Shown: positions 8,288 through 16,966 of the stretch, in pieces
Numbering within the stretch: position 1 is the first letter of the stretch
How the letters are laid out: each line of letters starts with the position of its first letter
Source: Ignavibacteriales bacterium
Lineage (GTDB): Bacteria > Bacteroidota > Ignavibacteria > UBA10030 > SZUA-254
Assembly: GCA_016214905.1 (NCBI GenBank)
Contig: JACRMQ010000006.1
Coordinates: 385,008-449,007, forward strand
Direction: 5' to 3'
Length of the DNA stretch: 64,000 nucleotides
Translations under genes and position numbers: made by a program
The notes under the pieces: model-generated
Told to the model about the DNA's origin: nothing
What the model saw: the letters and a program-made list of their open reading frames with translations, nothing else
Databases searched by the model: none

Positions 8288-9788
8288 ATTTCCAATTCTT
8301 CAAGAATTCAACCAACAATCGCACACCCACACCGGAACCACCTTTGGGTGAATAGGGTAAATTCTCTTCAAGCATTGCAGTTCCTGCAATATCGAGGTGA
8401 ACCCATTTGTACAGATTATTTCTCGGAATAAATTTCTTCAAGAATAAAGCCGCAGTGATTGCGCCTGCCCACTTGCCGCCTAAATTTTTCACATCGGCAA
8501 CGTCGCTTTTAATTTGTTTTTCATATTCATCGAAGATCGGTAACTGCCATACGCGTTCGAATGTTTTTTCACCGGCAAATCTGAGCCGGGTCATCAATTC
8601 TTCATCGTTACCGAACATTCCTGTTGCATGTTGTCCAAGAGCTACAACACACGCACCGGTTAGAGTTGCGAGGTCTATAACCGCTTTAGGTTTGTAATTT
8701 GCGGCGTAAGCAATCGCATCTGCAAGAATCAATCTTCCTTCCGCATCAGTGTTATCCACCTCCGAAGTTGTTCCGCCGTAATGTCTGATAATATCGCCTG
8801 GTTTTAATGCAGAACCGCTCGGTAAATTTTCGGTCGCAGGTATCAGTCCAACGAGATGAACCGGCAACTTCAAGCGTGCCGATGCTTCTATAGCTCCGAT
8901 TACGGCAGCGGCACCAGCCATATCCATTTTCATCTCAGACATACCGCCTGATGGTTTAATAGAGATTCCACCGCTATCGAATGTAACTCCCTTCCCGATT
9001 AAAACAATCGTGTCAAAATCTTTTTTATCTGAGTTATGTTCTAGTATAATGAACTGTGGAGGTCGAATACTGCCCGCACTCACGGCAATGAGTCCTCCAA
9101 ATCCTTCTTTCTCAATTTTCTTTTTATCCCATACAGCTACCTTATACCTATATCGCTCAGCCGAAAGTTTTGCCGCTTCAGCTAATGATTCGGGAAATAT
9201 TTCATTGCTTGGTGCGTTAGATAAATCCCTGGCGAGTTTAACCGCCTCACAAATTATACGCATTTCTGCTAACGGTTTTTTAATTTCATTGATAACTATC
9301 TCATCCGGGTCTGAAATGATTATTTCGGTTATTTTGGATTTATCTTTTTTGTCCGAGATGTATTTATCGAATTTATAAAGAGATAACATCGCTCCCTCGG
9401 CAATTGCAGATGAAGCGATCACATTTTCAAGATTATATTCATATTGCGGAAGAAGATATCCAACCTGTTTAACTTTCGAACTTTGAGCTTTCTTTGCTGC
9501 TGCGGCAGAGGCACGGCGCAATATTTCGGCAGTTACTTTACCGACCTCACCGATTCCGACAATATATAATCTTGGTGCTGCAATTTTATTATGAGTGTGA
9601 ATGCTGACAATCTCATCGATTTTACCTTTGAAATTTTCGATCTCAACAATATGATCTATTTCCTTGAATATCTTTTTTAAATTTCCGATTTCTTGGGAAA
9701 GAATATTTTTATCTTCCGGTATGAATATTGTCAGGGTGTCGGTTTTGACATTCTTAAATGTGGATTTCTGTGCTGTTATATTCATCAC
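8286..9788 (-). CDS. pepA: Leucyl aminopeptidase (M17 family)
   Basis: Cytosolic hexameric two-metal aminopeptidase that removes N-terminal residues, especially leucine, from peptides. The C-terminal catalytic domain is intact: 'GKGVTFDSGGISIKP' carries a metal ligand and catalytic lysine, and the family signature 'NTDAEGRLILADA' carries further ligands and the catalytic arginine. The N-terminal ~160 residues are the variable macro-like M17 domain. At 500 residues it is typical. It starts 21 nt after nrnA on the same strand, so cotranscription is likely. Some M17 enzymes also bind DNA (PepA/XerA of E. coli), but nothing here tests that. Confidence 0.95.
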   Translation of the reverse strand: MMNITAQKSTFKNVKTDTLTIFIPEDKNILSQEIGNLKKIFKEIDHIVEIENFKGKIDEIVSIHTHNKIAAPRLYIVGIGEVGKVTAEILRRASAAAAKKAQSSKVKQVGYLLPQYEYNLENVIASSAIAEGAMLSLYKFDKYISDKKDKSKITEIIISDPDEIVINEIKKPLAEMRIICEAVKLARDLSNAPSNEIFPESLAEAAKLSAERYRYKVAVWDKKKIEKEGFGGLIAVSAGSIRPPQFIILEHNSDKKDFDTIVLIGKGVTFDSGGISIKPSGGMSEMKMDMAGAAAVIGAIEASARLKLPVHLVGLIPATENLPSGSALKPGDIIRHYGGTTSEVDNTDAEGRLILADAIAYAANYKPKAVIDLATLTGACVVALGQHATGMFGNDEELMTRLRFAGEKTFERVWQLPIFDEYEKQIKSDVADVKNLGGKWAGAITAALFLKKFIPRNNLYKWVHLDIAGTAMLEENLPYSPKGGSGVGVRLLVEFLKNWK

Positions 9789-9809
9789 TTCTCCAAAATA
9801 AATTCTTAA

Positions 9810-10814
9810 CTATTCATTAATTTTAATATCGGCAACATATTTACCGACTTTTTCATTCACCAGTTGTATTATATCCTCAAGTTTTTTATCGAACAACCGT
9901 GCCCCTGCAGCATTAAGATGACCGTTTCCGCCGAATTCCTTTGCCAATTCGTTTATCGGGACATCACCCTTTGAGCGAAAGCTTATTTTTACTCCGTTTT
10001 GCAGTTCATTGAATAAAATTCCGACAACAACACCTTTAATACTCATAGGGTAGACGGTGAAATTGTCTGTTTCAACTTCGGTGGTTCCGGTCTCTTTAAA
10101 CATTTTTTGAGTGCATAGAATGTATGCAACTTTACCCTCGTGAATGGTTTTCATCGTATCAAGAGCTTCTCCAAGGAGGCGCATTCTGCCGCACGTCCAA
10201 TTTTCATAAACATTCACATATATTTCAGTAGGGTCAGCACCGCATTGGAGGAGATGAGCGGCGATAGTATGAGTCTCGGGATCGGTTCTTGGAAATCGGA
10301 ACGAACCGGTATCCGTCATTATCGCTGTGTAAAGGGCGATCGCAATTTCCTTATCGATGTTAAAATTATCAAGTTTCATTAATAATTTATAAAGAATTTC
10401 TCCGGTTGATGTCGCATCATGATCGATAAGGTAATGGTCGCCGAATGGATGCGGTTCAAGATGATGATCGATTACCACCTTGAGAGCTTTAGATTGTTTA
10501 ACGAAAGGTTCCAAACTCCTGAGGCGATCGGGTTGATTCACGTCGAGTATGAAAATTATATCGGCATTCAATATGTGGTCTCGGTGCTGCTCGGGGATGA
10601 AATGTAATATCATATTATCGGTATCCATCCACTGATAATTATCAGGTGTTGAATTATGATTTATAATAACAGCATTCTTCCCCAATTGACGGATTGCACG
10701 GGTAAGAGCAAGCTCGGAACCGATCGCATCACCATCGGGATTGACATGTGTAGTGATGATAAAATTCTGATTATTCTTAATTAAGTCGATTATATTATCG
10801 ATCGCATTTTCCAT
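9810..10814 (-). CDS. nrnA: DHH-family oligoribonuclease / pAp phosphatase (NrnA-like)
   Basis: Manganese-dependent phosphoesterase that degrades very short RNAs and in many species also dephosphorylates 3'-phosphoadenosine 5'-phosphate. The DHH domain shows 'THVNPDGDAIGSE', 'DHHLEPHPFGDH' and 'DTGSFRFPRT'. The DHHA1 domain at the C terminus ends with the substrate-binding 'GGNGHLNAAGA'. The 334 residues match NrnA. Relatives also hydrolyse cyclic dinucleotides or pApA, which is relevant because a diadenylate cyclase (cdaA) is encoded at 42 kb. The gene starts just past the korB terminator, so it may rely on read-through or a promoter inside that 65-bp gap. Confidence 0.9.
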   Translation of the reverse strand: MENAIDNIIDLIKNNQNFIITTHVNPDGDAIGSELALTRAIRQLGKNAVIINHNSTPDNYQWMDTDNMILHFIPEQHRDHILNADIIFILDVNQPDRLRSLEPFVKQSKALKVVIDHHLEPHPFGDHYLIDHDATSTGEILYKLLMKLDNFNIDKEIAIALYTAIMTDTGSFRFPRTDPETHTIAAHLLQCGADPTEIYVNVYENWTCGRMRLLGEALDTMKTIHEGKVAYILCTQKMFKETGTTEVETDNFTVYPMSIKGVVVGILFNELQNGVKISFRSKGDVPINELAKEFGGNGHLNAAGARLFDKKLEDIIQLVNEKVGKYVADIKINE

Positions 10815-10825
10815 ATTCTAATATA

Positions 10826-10852
10826 AGAAAAAGGCGAGAAATTATTCTCGCC
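10826..10852 (-). terminator. Rho-independent terminator after korB
   Basis: Read on the minus strand, GGCGAGAA / TTCTCGCC (10852-10845 and 10840-10833) is a perfect 8-bp stem with a 4-nt loop, followed by TTTTTCTT. It should end the ccdA-korA-korB transcript before nrnA. Confidence 0.88.
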
Positions 10853-10879
10853 CCGTTAAACAAACAATAAATTAAAATA

Positions 10880-11938
10880 CTACTTTATTATCCATGTTTC
10901 CCCATGAGCAAGCAGTTTCTCCAATGTCCCAATCCCTTGTTTATTAATCGATGATTCAATTTGTTTCGTTACTTCATGCTCGTAAGTTGGTCTCTCAACA
11001 GCGTATAGTACACCGACCGGGCGAGGCAAATTGGGCAGGTTAGTCATTCGTGCCAGTATAAAGGAGAGCATCGTATTTTTTTCGTTGTGAACAATAAGAT
11101 CATCGACCGTATGCTTTCCATCTTTGAGGGAAATGGCTACCGGTGTAAAACCTTCGAGTTTCAAACCTTTATCTTTTTCTTTTCCGAAGATCATCGGTTT
11201 TCCATTTTCAAGAACTATGACATTGTCGTCTTTTGTTTCTTTGTCAGTGAAGAGATCGAAAGCACCATCGTTGAATACGTTGCAATTCTGGTACATCTCC
11301 ATAAATGCAGTGCCTTTGTGTTCGGCGGCGCGGCGAATGATGGTTTGCAATAATTTTGGATCGCGGTCCAATCCTCGGGCAACAAAAGATGCTTCTGCTC
11401 CAAGTGCTACAAGAAGAGGATTAAAAGGATGATCAGGAGATCCGTACGGACTTGATTTCGTGACCTTCCCAAACTCTGAAGTTGGGGAGTATTGACCTTT
11501 TGTCAGTCCATAGATTTGATTGTTGAATAAAATTATTTTTATATCTATGTTCCGCCGGCATAGGTGAATAAAATGATTTCCCCCGATACTTAATCCATCT
11601 CCATCTCCTGTTGCAACCCATACCGAGAGTTCAGGGCGGGCAACTTTTAAACCGCTGGCAATAGCAGCAGCGCGACCGTGAATACCATGAAAACCGTAAG
11701 TATCCATGTAGTACGGGAAACGGCTGGAACATCCTATTCCTGAAACGAATACTATATCGTGTTTTGGAATATTCAATTCGGGAAGTACGCGTTGAACCTG
11801 AGCTAAGATCGAGTAGTCTCCGCAGCCAGGGCACCAACGAACATCCTGATCGGATTGGAAATCTTTTGGGGTGTATTTTTGTACAGGGATTTTCGGTGTG
11901 TCTTTTAATGTTTCATCAATCAAATTCATACTATTCAC
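10880..11938 (-). CDS. korB: 2-oxoacid:ferredoxin oxidoreductase, beta subunit
   Basis: Thiamine-pyrophosphate subunit of a CoA-acylating 2-oxoacid:ferredoxin oxidoreductase, most like 2-oxoglutarate:ferredoxin oxidoreductase. It carries the 'WCPGCGDY' cysteine motif that helps bind a [4Fe-4S] cluster, and the TPP/Mg motif 'GDGDGLSIGGNHF' to 'NNQIYGLTKGQ'. Translation may begin at the GTG (11938), which abuts the korA stop codon, or at the ATG at 11929, 9 nt further on. With KorA it interconverts 2-oxoglutarate and succinyl-CoA plus reduced ferredoxin. The direction, oxidative or reductive TCA, cannot be told from this window. Confidence 0.93.
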   Translation of the reverse strand: MNSMNLIDETLKDTPKIPVQKYTPKDFQSDQDVRWCPGCGDYSILAQVQRVLPELNIPKHDIVFVSGIGCSSRFPYYMDTYGFHGIHGRAAAIASGLKVARPELSVWVATGDGDGLSIGGNHFIHLCRRNIDIKIILFNNQIYGLTKGQYSPTSEFGKVTKSSPYGSPDHPFNPLLVALGAEASFVARGLDRDPKLLQTIIRRAAEHKGTAFMEMYQNCNVFNDGAFDLFTDKETKDDNVIVLENGKPMIFGKEKDKGLKLEGFTPVAISLKDGKHTVDDLIVHNEKNTMLSFILARMTNLPNLPRPVGVLYAVERPTYEHEVTKQIESSINKQGIGTLEKLLAHGETWIIK

Positions 11939-13768
11939 TTATCGTAAAATATCATCTATCTTGGCTTCGATTTCATTCGCTTTGAATGGTAATCCTTGAA
12001 CCTTATTCAACTTTATAACTGGAATTAGATATTTCGCTTGAAGAAGCTGAGATAACTGGCCAAGGTTCAATTCAGGCACTAATATATATTTGAATTTTTT
12101 CAGAATGTCGCCTATGTTTTTTTGGAACGGATTTATATATTTCAAGTGCAAATGCGAAACCGATTTACCTTCTATTCTTTTTTTCTGAACGGCAGTTTTG
12201 ATCGCTCCGTAGGTTCCGCCCCAGCCAACGACAAGGAGATCACCCGTATTATCACCTTCGATTATGGCGTCAGGTAAATCATTCGCTATGCCTTCAATTT
12301 TTTGATGTCGAAGATTTACCATAAAATCATGATTCTCGGCATCGTAACTCACATTACCGGTGATATGTTCTTTCTCAAGCCCGCCGATGCGGTGTTCTAA
12401 TCCGGGTGTTCCCGGTATTGCCCATGGGCGTGACAGTGTTTTTTCGTCTCTTGAGTAGGGGAAGAAATTTTTAGTGTCTGTATGAAATTTTACATCTATA
12501 TCCTGCAAAGAATTAACGTCAGGAATGAGCCATGGTTCTGCGCCATTGGCGAGATAGCCATCTGTGAGTAATATTACGGGTGTCATATATTTTAATGCGA
12601 TTCTCACAGCTTCGTAAGCTGCATCAAAACAACCGGCAGGTGTACATGACGCTATGACAGGAATTGGAGCTTCACTGTTTCTACCGTGAACTGCTTGTAA
12701 TAAATCGGCTTGTTCCGTTTTTGTAGGAAGACCGGTGCTTGGTCCACCGCGCTGAACGTTGACTATCACCAGTGGTAACTCCAACATAACAGCTAAACCC
12801 ATTGCTTCGGTTTTTAATGCGAGTCCGGGACCACTCGTCGTTGTAATACCGATGGCACCACCGTAAGAAGCACCGATGGCGGACGTGATACCGGCAATCT
12901 CGTCTTCAGCCTGATATGTTTTCACTCTGAAATTTTTATGATGCGAAAGCTCATGGAGAATTTCACTTGCGGGAGTTATGGGATAACTGCCGAGGAATAA
13001 ATCTAAACCGGATTTTGCAGAAGCTGCAAGCAATCCCCATGCGGTAGCTTCATTTCCGGTCATGCTTCGGTAACGGCCGGGGTGCAATTCGGCGGCTTTA
13101 ACCTCGTAACGGGCAAGAAATATTTCTGTTGTTTCACCGAAATTATATCCTGCCTTCAACACCCGTATATTGGCATCGACAATTTCCGGACTCTTTTTAA
13201 ATTTTTCCTGAATCCATTTAATAGATGACTCGAGCGGACGCGAGAACATCCAGTACATCATTCCGAGTGCAAAGAAATTTTTACTTCGTTCAACGACTTT
13301 TGTGGAGAGGTTTAATTCTCGGATTGCCAATGTCGTGAGTTTGGTAATATCAACAGAATGAAGTTGAAATTTTTCTAAAGAACCATCGTCGAGGGGATTT
13401 TTATCGTATCCGGCGAGTTTTAAATTTTTGTCATTAAATCCATCTCTGTTGGCGATTATTATACCGCCATCACGAAGACTTCTCAGATTAACTTTTAGTG
13501 CGGCAGGATTCATCGCAACGAGAACGTCGCAAGTATCGCCCGGCGTAGAAATTTCCTTTGATCCAAAATGGATCTGAAATCCGCTGACACCGAATAGAGT
13601 ACCGGCAGGTGCGCGAATTTCAGCAGGATAATCTGGTAGTGTACTTAAGTCGTTGCCTAAGAGAGCAGTTGTTGTTGTAAATTGAGAACCCGTTAACTGC
13701 ATTCCGTCTCCGGAATCTCCTGCGAATCGTATTGTTACTTCGTCTAAATTTTTTAAATCTTTTACCAT
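11939..13768 (-). CDS. korA: 2-oxoacid:ferredoxin oxidoreductase, fused gamma-alpha subunit
   Basis: Partner of KorB. The first ~200 residues are the gamma domain ('RFAGDSGDGMQLTGSQF', CoA binding region). Residues ~220-590 are the alpha pyrimidine-binding domain, with 'GSYPITPASEILHEL', 'AEDEIAGI' (the glutamate that activates TPP) and 'GPGLALKTEAMGLA'. The two-gene gamma-alpha/beta arrangement of 609 + 352 residues is the standard form in Bacteroidota and Chlorobi. It is separated from ccdA by 1 nt and from korB by none, so translational coupling is likely. 2-Oxoglutarate is the most probable substrate, but branched 2-oxoacids cannot be excluded. Confidence 0.93.
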   Translation of the reverse strand: MVKDLKNLDEVTIRFAGDSGDGMQLTGSQFTTTTALLGNDLSTLPDYPAEIRAPAGTLFGVSGFQIHFGSKEISTPGDTCDVLVAMNPAALKVNLRSLRDGGIIIANRDGFNDKNLKLAGYDKNPLDDGSLEKFQLHSVDITKLTTLAIRELNLSTKVVERSKNFFALGMMYWMFSRPLESSIKWIQEKFKKSPEIVDANIRVLKAGYNFGETTEIFLARYEVKAAELHPGRYRSMTGNEATAWGLLAASAKSGLDLFLGSYPITPASEILHELSHHKNFRVKTYQAEDEIAGITSAIGASYGGAIGITTTSGPGLALKTEAMGLAVMLELPLVIVNVQRGGPSTGLPTKTEQADLLQAVHGRNSEAPIPVIASCTPAGCFDAAYEAVRIALKYMTPVILLTDGYLANGAEPWLIPDVNSLQDIDVKFHTDTKNFFPYSRDEKTLSRPWAIPGTPGLEHRIGGLEKEHITGNVSYDAENHDFMVNLRHQKIEGIANDLPDAIIEGDNTGDLLVVGWGGTYGAIKTAVQKKRIEGKSVSHLHLKYINPFQKNIGDILKKFKYILVPELNLGQLSQLLQAKYLIPVIKLNKVQGLPFKANEIEAKIDDILR

Positions 13769-13769
13769 T

Positions 13770-14504
13770 TCAGCCCAATTCGTTTAAAAATGGAAACCAT
13801 GTTGAGAAATATCCTGAAAGAACAGTCAAGTAATTAGTCATTATAAGAACACCAAAAAGTATTAATAAAATTCCCCCGACAATTTCCACTTTATGAAGAT
13901 GTTTTTTAAATTTATTGAATACATCGATGAACAAAGAAACACTCAGACCCGCTATGAAAAATGGAATGCCTAAACCCAATGAATAAGCCGAAAGCAACAT
14001 AATACCCTGTCCGATAGTTTCTTGTTTGCTGGCATAGAGCAGAATTGTTGCGAGGAATGGACCTATGCAAGGTGTCCATCCGAAAGCAAACGCGAATCCT
14101 ATTACCATTGCGCTAAGGAGTCCCATACTCTTGCCTGCGGTGTGAAATCTTTTTTCGTAATTTAAAAAAGGAATTTTATAAATTCCGACCATGTGGATGC
14201 CAAAAATAATTATGACAACACCGGCAATTTTGCTGATGATATTCATCTGTTCTTGCAAAAATCGACCGATGAATGTTGCCGATGCACCGAGTGAGATAAA
14301 AACTATTGAGAAGCCGATTATAAAAAATAAAACATTTAAAAGAATGCGCTTTCGAATAGCAGCTTTATCGGCTGAGGTTTGCATCTCTTCGAAACTGACA
14401 CCTGAAATAAAAGATAAGTATCCCGGAACAATAGGGAGGACACAGGGTGAGATGAAAGATATAAAACCGGCAGTGAATGCTGCGAGGATCCCAACGTTTT
14501 CCAC
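13770..14504 (-). CDS. ccdA: CcdA/DsbD-family cytochrome c biogenesis protein
   Basis: Six-helix inner-membrane thiol reductant conductor that passes electrons from cytosolic thioredoxin to periplasmic partners in cytochrome c maturation or disulfide isomerisation. The two redox cysteines sit in the classical places: 'FISPCVLPIVPGY' in helix 1 and 'GWTPCIGPF' in helix 4. It lacks the periplasmic DsbD domains, so 244 residues is the usual CcdA size. It starts with GTG, with AAGGA about 9 nt upstream, and is the first gene of the ccdA-korA-korB unit. The link to korAB may be simple cotranscription, though both are redox functions. Confidence 0.9.
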   Translation of the reverse strand: MENVGILAAFTAGFISFISPCVLPIVPGYLSFISGVSFEEMQTSADKAAIRKRILLNVLFFIIGFSIVFISLGASATFIGRFLQEQMNIISKIAGVVIIIFGIHMVGIYKIPFLNYEKRFHTAGKSMGLLSAMVIGFAFAFGWTPCIGPFLATILLYASKQETIGQGIMLLSAYSLGLGIPFFIAGLSVSLFIDVFNKFKKHLHKVEIVGGILLILFGVLIMTNYLTVLSGYFSTWFPFLNELG

Positions 14505-14525
14505 AAAATAATCCTTTTTATATTA

Positions 14526-14566
14526 ATAAAAAAAATAAAACTGCACCTCATAATTAGATGCAGTTT
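14526..14566 (-). terminator. Rho-independent terminator after rplI
   Basis: On the minus strand AAACTGCA (14566-14559) pairs with TGCAGTTT (14545-14538), with partial extension inside the loop, followed by TTTTATTTTTTTTATT. It ends the prs-to-rplI operon before ccdA. Confidence 0.85.
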
Positions 14567-14610
14567 ATTAAAGAACGATTTATTTTATCGGTATTGGTTG
14601 GTTTGTAACG

Positions 14611-15054
14611 TTATTCACGGACAACCCACACCTTCAATTTGCCGCTGACTTCAGGGTGTAATTTGATGTTCACCGTATAAATACCGAGGGCTTTAATCGG
14701 CTCTTCGAGGTCAATGATTCGCTTATCAAGTGATACACCTTTTTCAATCAAAGCCTCGGCAATCATTTGAGCCGTAACAGAGCCGAAAAGTTTTTCGTCT
14801 TCGCCAACTTTGACTTTCAAAGTTATCGAAACCTTGTCGAGTTGATTTGCAATCTTTTGTGCGTGCTGCAAATCGCGTTTATCGCGGTCTACATGCTGCT
14901 TCTTTTCTTCCTCCAGAGCTCTCAAATTACCCGGTGTTGCCACAAAGGCGACATTTCGTGGTATGAGATAATTGCGGGCATAACCGTCTTTCACTTCTAC
15001 AAGATCGCCGATTTTTCCTAATTTGTCATGATCTTTACGTAATATGATTTTCAT
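14611..15054 (-). CDS. rplI: 50S ribosomal protein L9
   Basis: Binds 23S rRNA domain V near the L1 stalk and helps maintain the reading frame. The N-terminal RNA-binding domain has the family signature 'GKIGDLVEVKDGYARNYLIP' (about residues 12-31). A long connecting helix with 'EEEKKQHVDRDKRDLQHA' and the C-terminal domain follow. Its 147 residues are full length. It is the last gene of the rpsF-ssb-rpsR-rplI block, with a terminator just beyond. Confidence 0.97.
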   Translation of the reverse strand: MKIILRKDHDKLGKIGDLVEVKDGYARNYLIPRNVAFVATPGNLRALEEEKKQHVDRDKRDLQHAQKIANQLDKVSITLKVKVGEDEKLFGSVTAQMIAEALIEKGVSLDKRIIDLEEPIKALGIYTVNIKLHPEVSGKLKVWVVRE

Positions 15055-15076
15055 AAATATTCCTTCTTTTCAGTCA

Positions 15077-15316
15077 TTATCGAATTGTTTCGGAAACATA
15101 AGGGATAAGTGCAAGGTGACGCGCGCGCTTAACAGCTTGAACTAATTGGCGCTGATGCTTTGCACAAGTTCCGGTTATTCTTTTTGGGATTATCTTTCCC
15201 TGTTCCGAGATATATTTCAAAAGACGTTTTTCATCTTTATAATCGATGTAAATTTCTTTACTTTCACAAAATCGGCAGGGACGCTTTTTTTTGAGTTGTT
15301 GTTCTTGTTTTGCCAT
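15077..15316 (-). CDS. rpsR: 30S ribosomal protein S18
   Basis: Platform protein that pairs with S6 on 16S rRNA. Conserved segments are '[19 protein letters not shown]' and '[23 protein letters not shown]'. This version keeps cysteines in 'PCRFCESKE' and 'TCAKH', the zinc-binding (C+) paralogue type. It is 79 residues long, lies 21 nt after ssb, and its partner gene rpsF sits two genes upstream. Confidence 0.97.
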   Translation of the reverse strand: MAKQEQQLKKKRPCRFCESKEIYIDYKDEKRLLKYISEQGKIIPKRITGTCAKHQRQLVQAVKRARHLALIPYVSETIR

Positions 15317-15337
15317 AATTAATTATCCTTAAAATCT

Positions 15338-15811
15338 TTATGCTTGTTGTTCTTTTATAAGTTGTGATTCTTCGCTCGTTAAGAATTTATCGAATGAATC
15401 GTCTTCAAGTATAAACGGATTATCATCCGGAAGAGATATATGTTCGAATTCATCCTCTTTAATCGGGCGTCGATTCAGGAATTGAATACGATGTGCTTTT
15501 ATTTCGAGTATGGTGCGCTTCATACCGTCGTTATATTTATAAATGTGGCTTTGTAATTCTCCTTCAACATATACAGCGCTCCCTTTCCGCAAAATTTCAG
15601 CACAACTTTCGGCAAGCCGGTTCCAAGAGACCACGCTAATAAAGAGAACATCTTCTTGCCATTCGTTGTTGATGTCACGATATCTTTTATTCGATGCGAT
15701 TGTAAAATTCGCAACGGCCGTACCGGTTGAAGTACGTCTGAATAAAATATCACGCGTCAAATTCCCGGTGATTGAAATGTTGTTGATTTGCGGCAGCTTG
15801 AGATTAGCCAT
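15338..15811 (-). CDS. ssb: Single-stranded DNA-binding protein, atypical C terminus
   Basis: Binds ssDNA in replication and repair. An OB fold occupies residues ~8-110: 'NNISITGNLTRDILFRRT', 'VANFTIASNKRY' and 'GSAVYVEGELQSH'. The location between rpsF and rpsR is the classical site of the housekeeping ssb. The tail is odd. Most bacterial SSBs end in an acidic tip such as DDDIPF, which docks partner proteins. Here the similar 'LPDDNPF' is about 30 residues from the end and the protein finishes '...IKEQQA'. Either partners bind the internal motif or a second ssb elsewhere carries the canonical tip. Confidence 0.92.
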   Translation of the reverse strand: MANLKLPQINNISITGNLTRDILFRRTSTGTAVANFTIASNKRYRDINNEWQEDVLFISVVSWNRLAESCAEILRKGSAVYVEGELQSHIYKYNDGMKRTILEIKAHRIQFLNRRPIKEDEFEHISLPDDNPFILEDDSFDKFLTSEESQLIKEQQA

Positions 15812-15859
15812 ATAATTTCCTCGTTCAATTCAATTGTTGAGGGATAGTGACGGGCATTC

Positions 15860-16288
15860 TCAGATATCTTTGGGAATGATTGGTATTTCTTCATCATCAT
15901 CGAATAAAGGTTTTTTGATTACTTCGTCTTGAATCGAAGAATCATCAACCGGTATAGACATGAGTGATTGTGCCTTAGCTTCCAGAGCTTTTTTATCGAG
16001 ATGTATCGTCAAGAACCGGAGAATATTTTCGTCTAACTGATAAACTCTCTCGAGTTGCGGTATCATATTACCCGGAGCTGAAAACTCTATGTTTGCGTAA
16101 TATCCGTTGTTTTTCTTGCTTATCGCGAAAGCCATCCGCTTTCTTCCCCATCGGTTTACTGCGGTTATCTCGCCGCCATTGCGCGTGATGGTTTCGGTTA
16201 CATTCGTAACTATCGTTTCGATCTGAAGATCGTCTAACGATGCGTTGGCAATGAAAGTTGTTTCGTAAGTGTGTTTATTTTGTTCCAT
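15860..16288 (-). CDS. rpsF: 30S ribosomal protein S6
   Basis: Forms a heterodimer with S18 on the 30S platform. The ferredoxin-like fold is seen in 'YETTFIANASLDDLQIE', 'NGGEITAVNRWGRKRMAF', 'NNGYYANIEF' and 'LDENILRFLTIHLDK'. Residues ~115-142 are an acidic C-terminal extension, as in many S6 proteins. It heads the rpsF-ssb-rpsR-rplI block and is separated from pth by 108 nt. That leader contains CCGAAGG near the start codon and could hold an S6:S18 autoregulatory site. Confidence 0.97.
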   Translation of the reverse strand: MEQNKHTYETTFIANASLDDLQIETIVTNVTETITRNGGEITAVNRWGRKRMAFAISKKNNGYYANIEFSAPGNMIPQLERVYQLDENILRFLTIHLDKKALEAKAQSLMSIPVDDSSIQDEVIKKPLFDDDEEIPIIPKDI

Positions 16289-16396
16289 GTATAATCCCTT
16301 CGGACGTTTTTGATTGATCCATGAATAATTTTTTCTCTCGAAAAAAATTCACAGATAGGGTGAATTAAAATTATTTACCGTTATACTATTGCACGG

Positions 16397-16942
16397 CTAA
16401 ATTGTATCATTGTGTATCAATTTTATTACGGCATCGCGTGCCGCCAATATCATCTGCTTTGTTTTATCTTTTTCAAAATCGGAAAAAGTGGAGAGCACAA
16501 AATCAGATTTCGGCTCATTCTGTTTTGGCATCGATTCCGAACCGATTCCGCATCTCAATCTTGAAAATTGCTCTGTCCCTAATGTATATATAATCGAAGC
16601 CAAACCATTGTGCCCGCCGTCGCTTCCTCGTTTTCGAAATCTTATTCTTCCTAATGGTAAATAAAAATCGTCAACAATAATAAGGAGATCTTCAATGCTA
16701 GCTTCATATTTATGAAGAACTTCCTGAACCGCCAATCCTGAATTGTTCATATATGTCAGCGGTTTAACAAGTCTAATATCTCTTCCGGCAATCGACGTAT
16801 GAGTCGTTAAGTATCTGCTCTTTGCGCGTTTAAAAGTCAAATGCAAATATTCGGCAATTGAATCGATGACCTCAAAACCGATGTTGTGTCTGGTATTTTC
16901 GTATTCAGAACCGTAATTGCCAAGCCCGACAATGATAAACAC
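16397..16942 (-). CDS. pth: Peptidyl-tRNA hydrolase
   Basis: Frees tRNAs from prematurely released peptidyl-tRNA. The bacterial Pth1 signatures are complete: 'IVGLGNYGSEYENTRHNIGF', with the asparagine and catalytic histidine, 'KPLTYMNNSG', and 'DDFYLPLGRIRFRKRGSDGGHNGL'. Its 181 residues are normal. It sits between rplY and rpsF, a common arrangement. The gap to rplY is 24 nt. Confidence 0.97.
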   Translation of the reverse strand: MFIIVGLGNYGSEYENTRHNIGFEVIDSIAEYLHLTFKRAKSRYLTTHTSIAGRDIRLVKPLTYMNNSGLAVQEVLHKYEASIEDLLIIVDDFYLPLGRIRFRKRGSDGGHNGLASIIYTLGTEQFSRLRCGIGSESMPKQNEPKSDFVLSTFSDFEKDKTKQMILAARDAVIKLIHNDTI

Positions 16943-16966
16943 TCAACATCAACCGAAAAAAGGATT

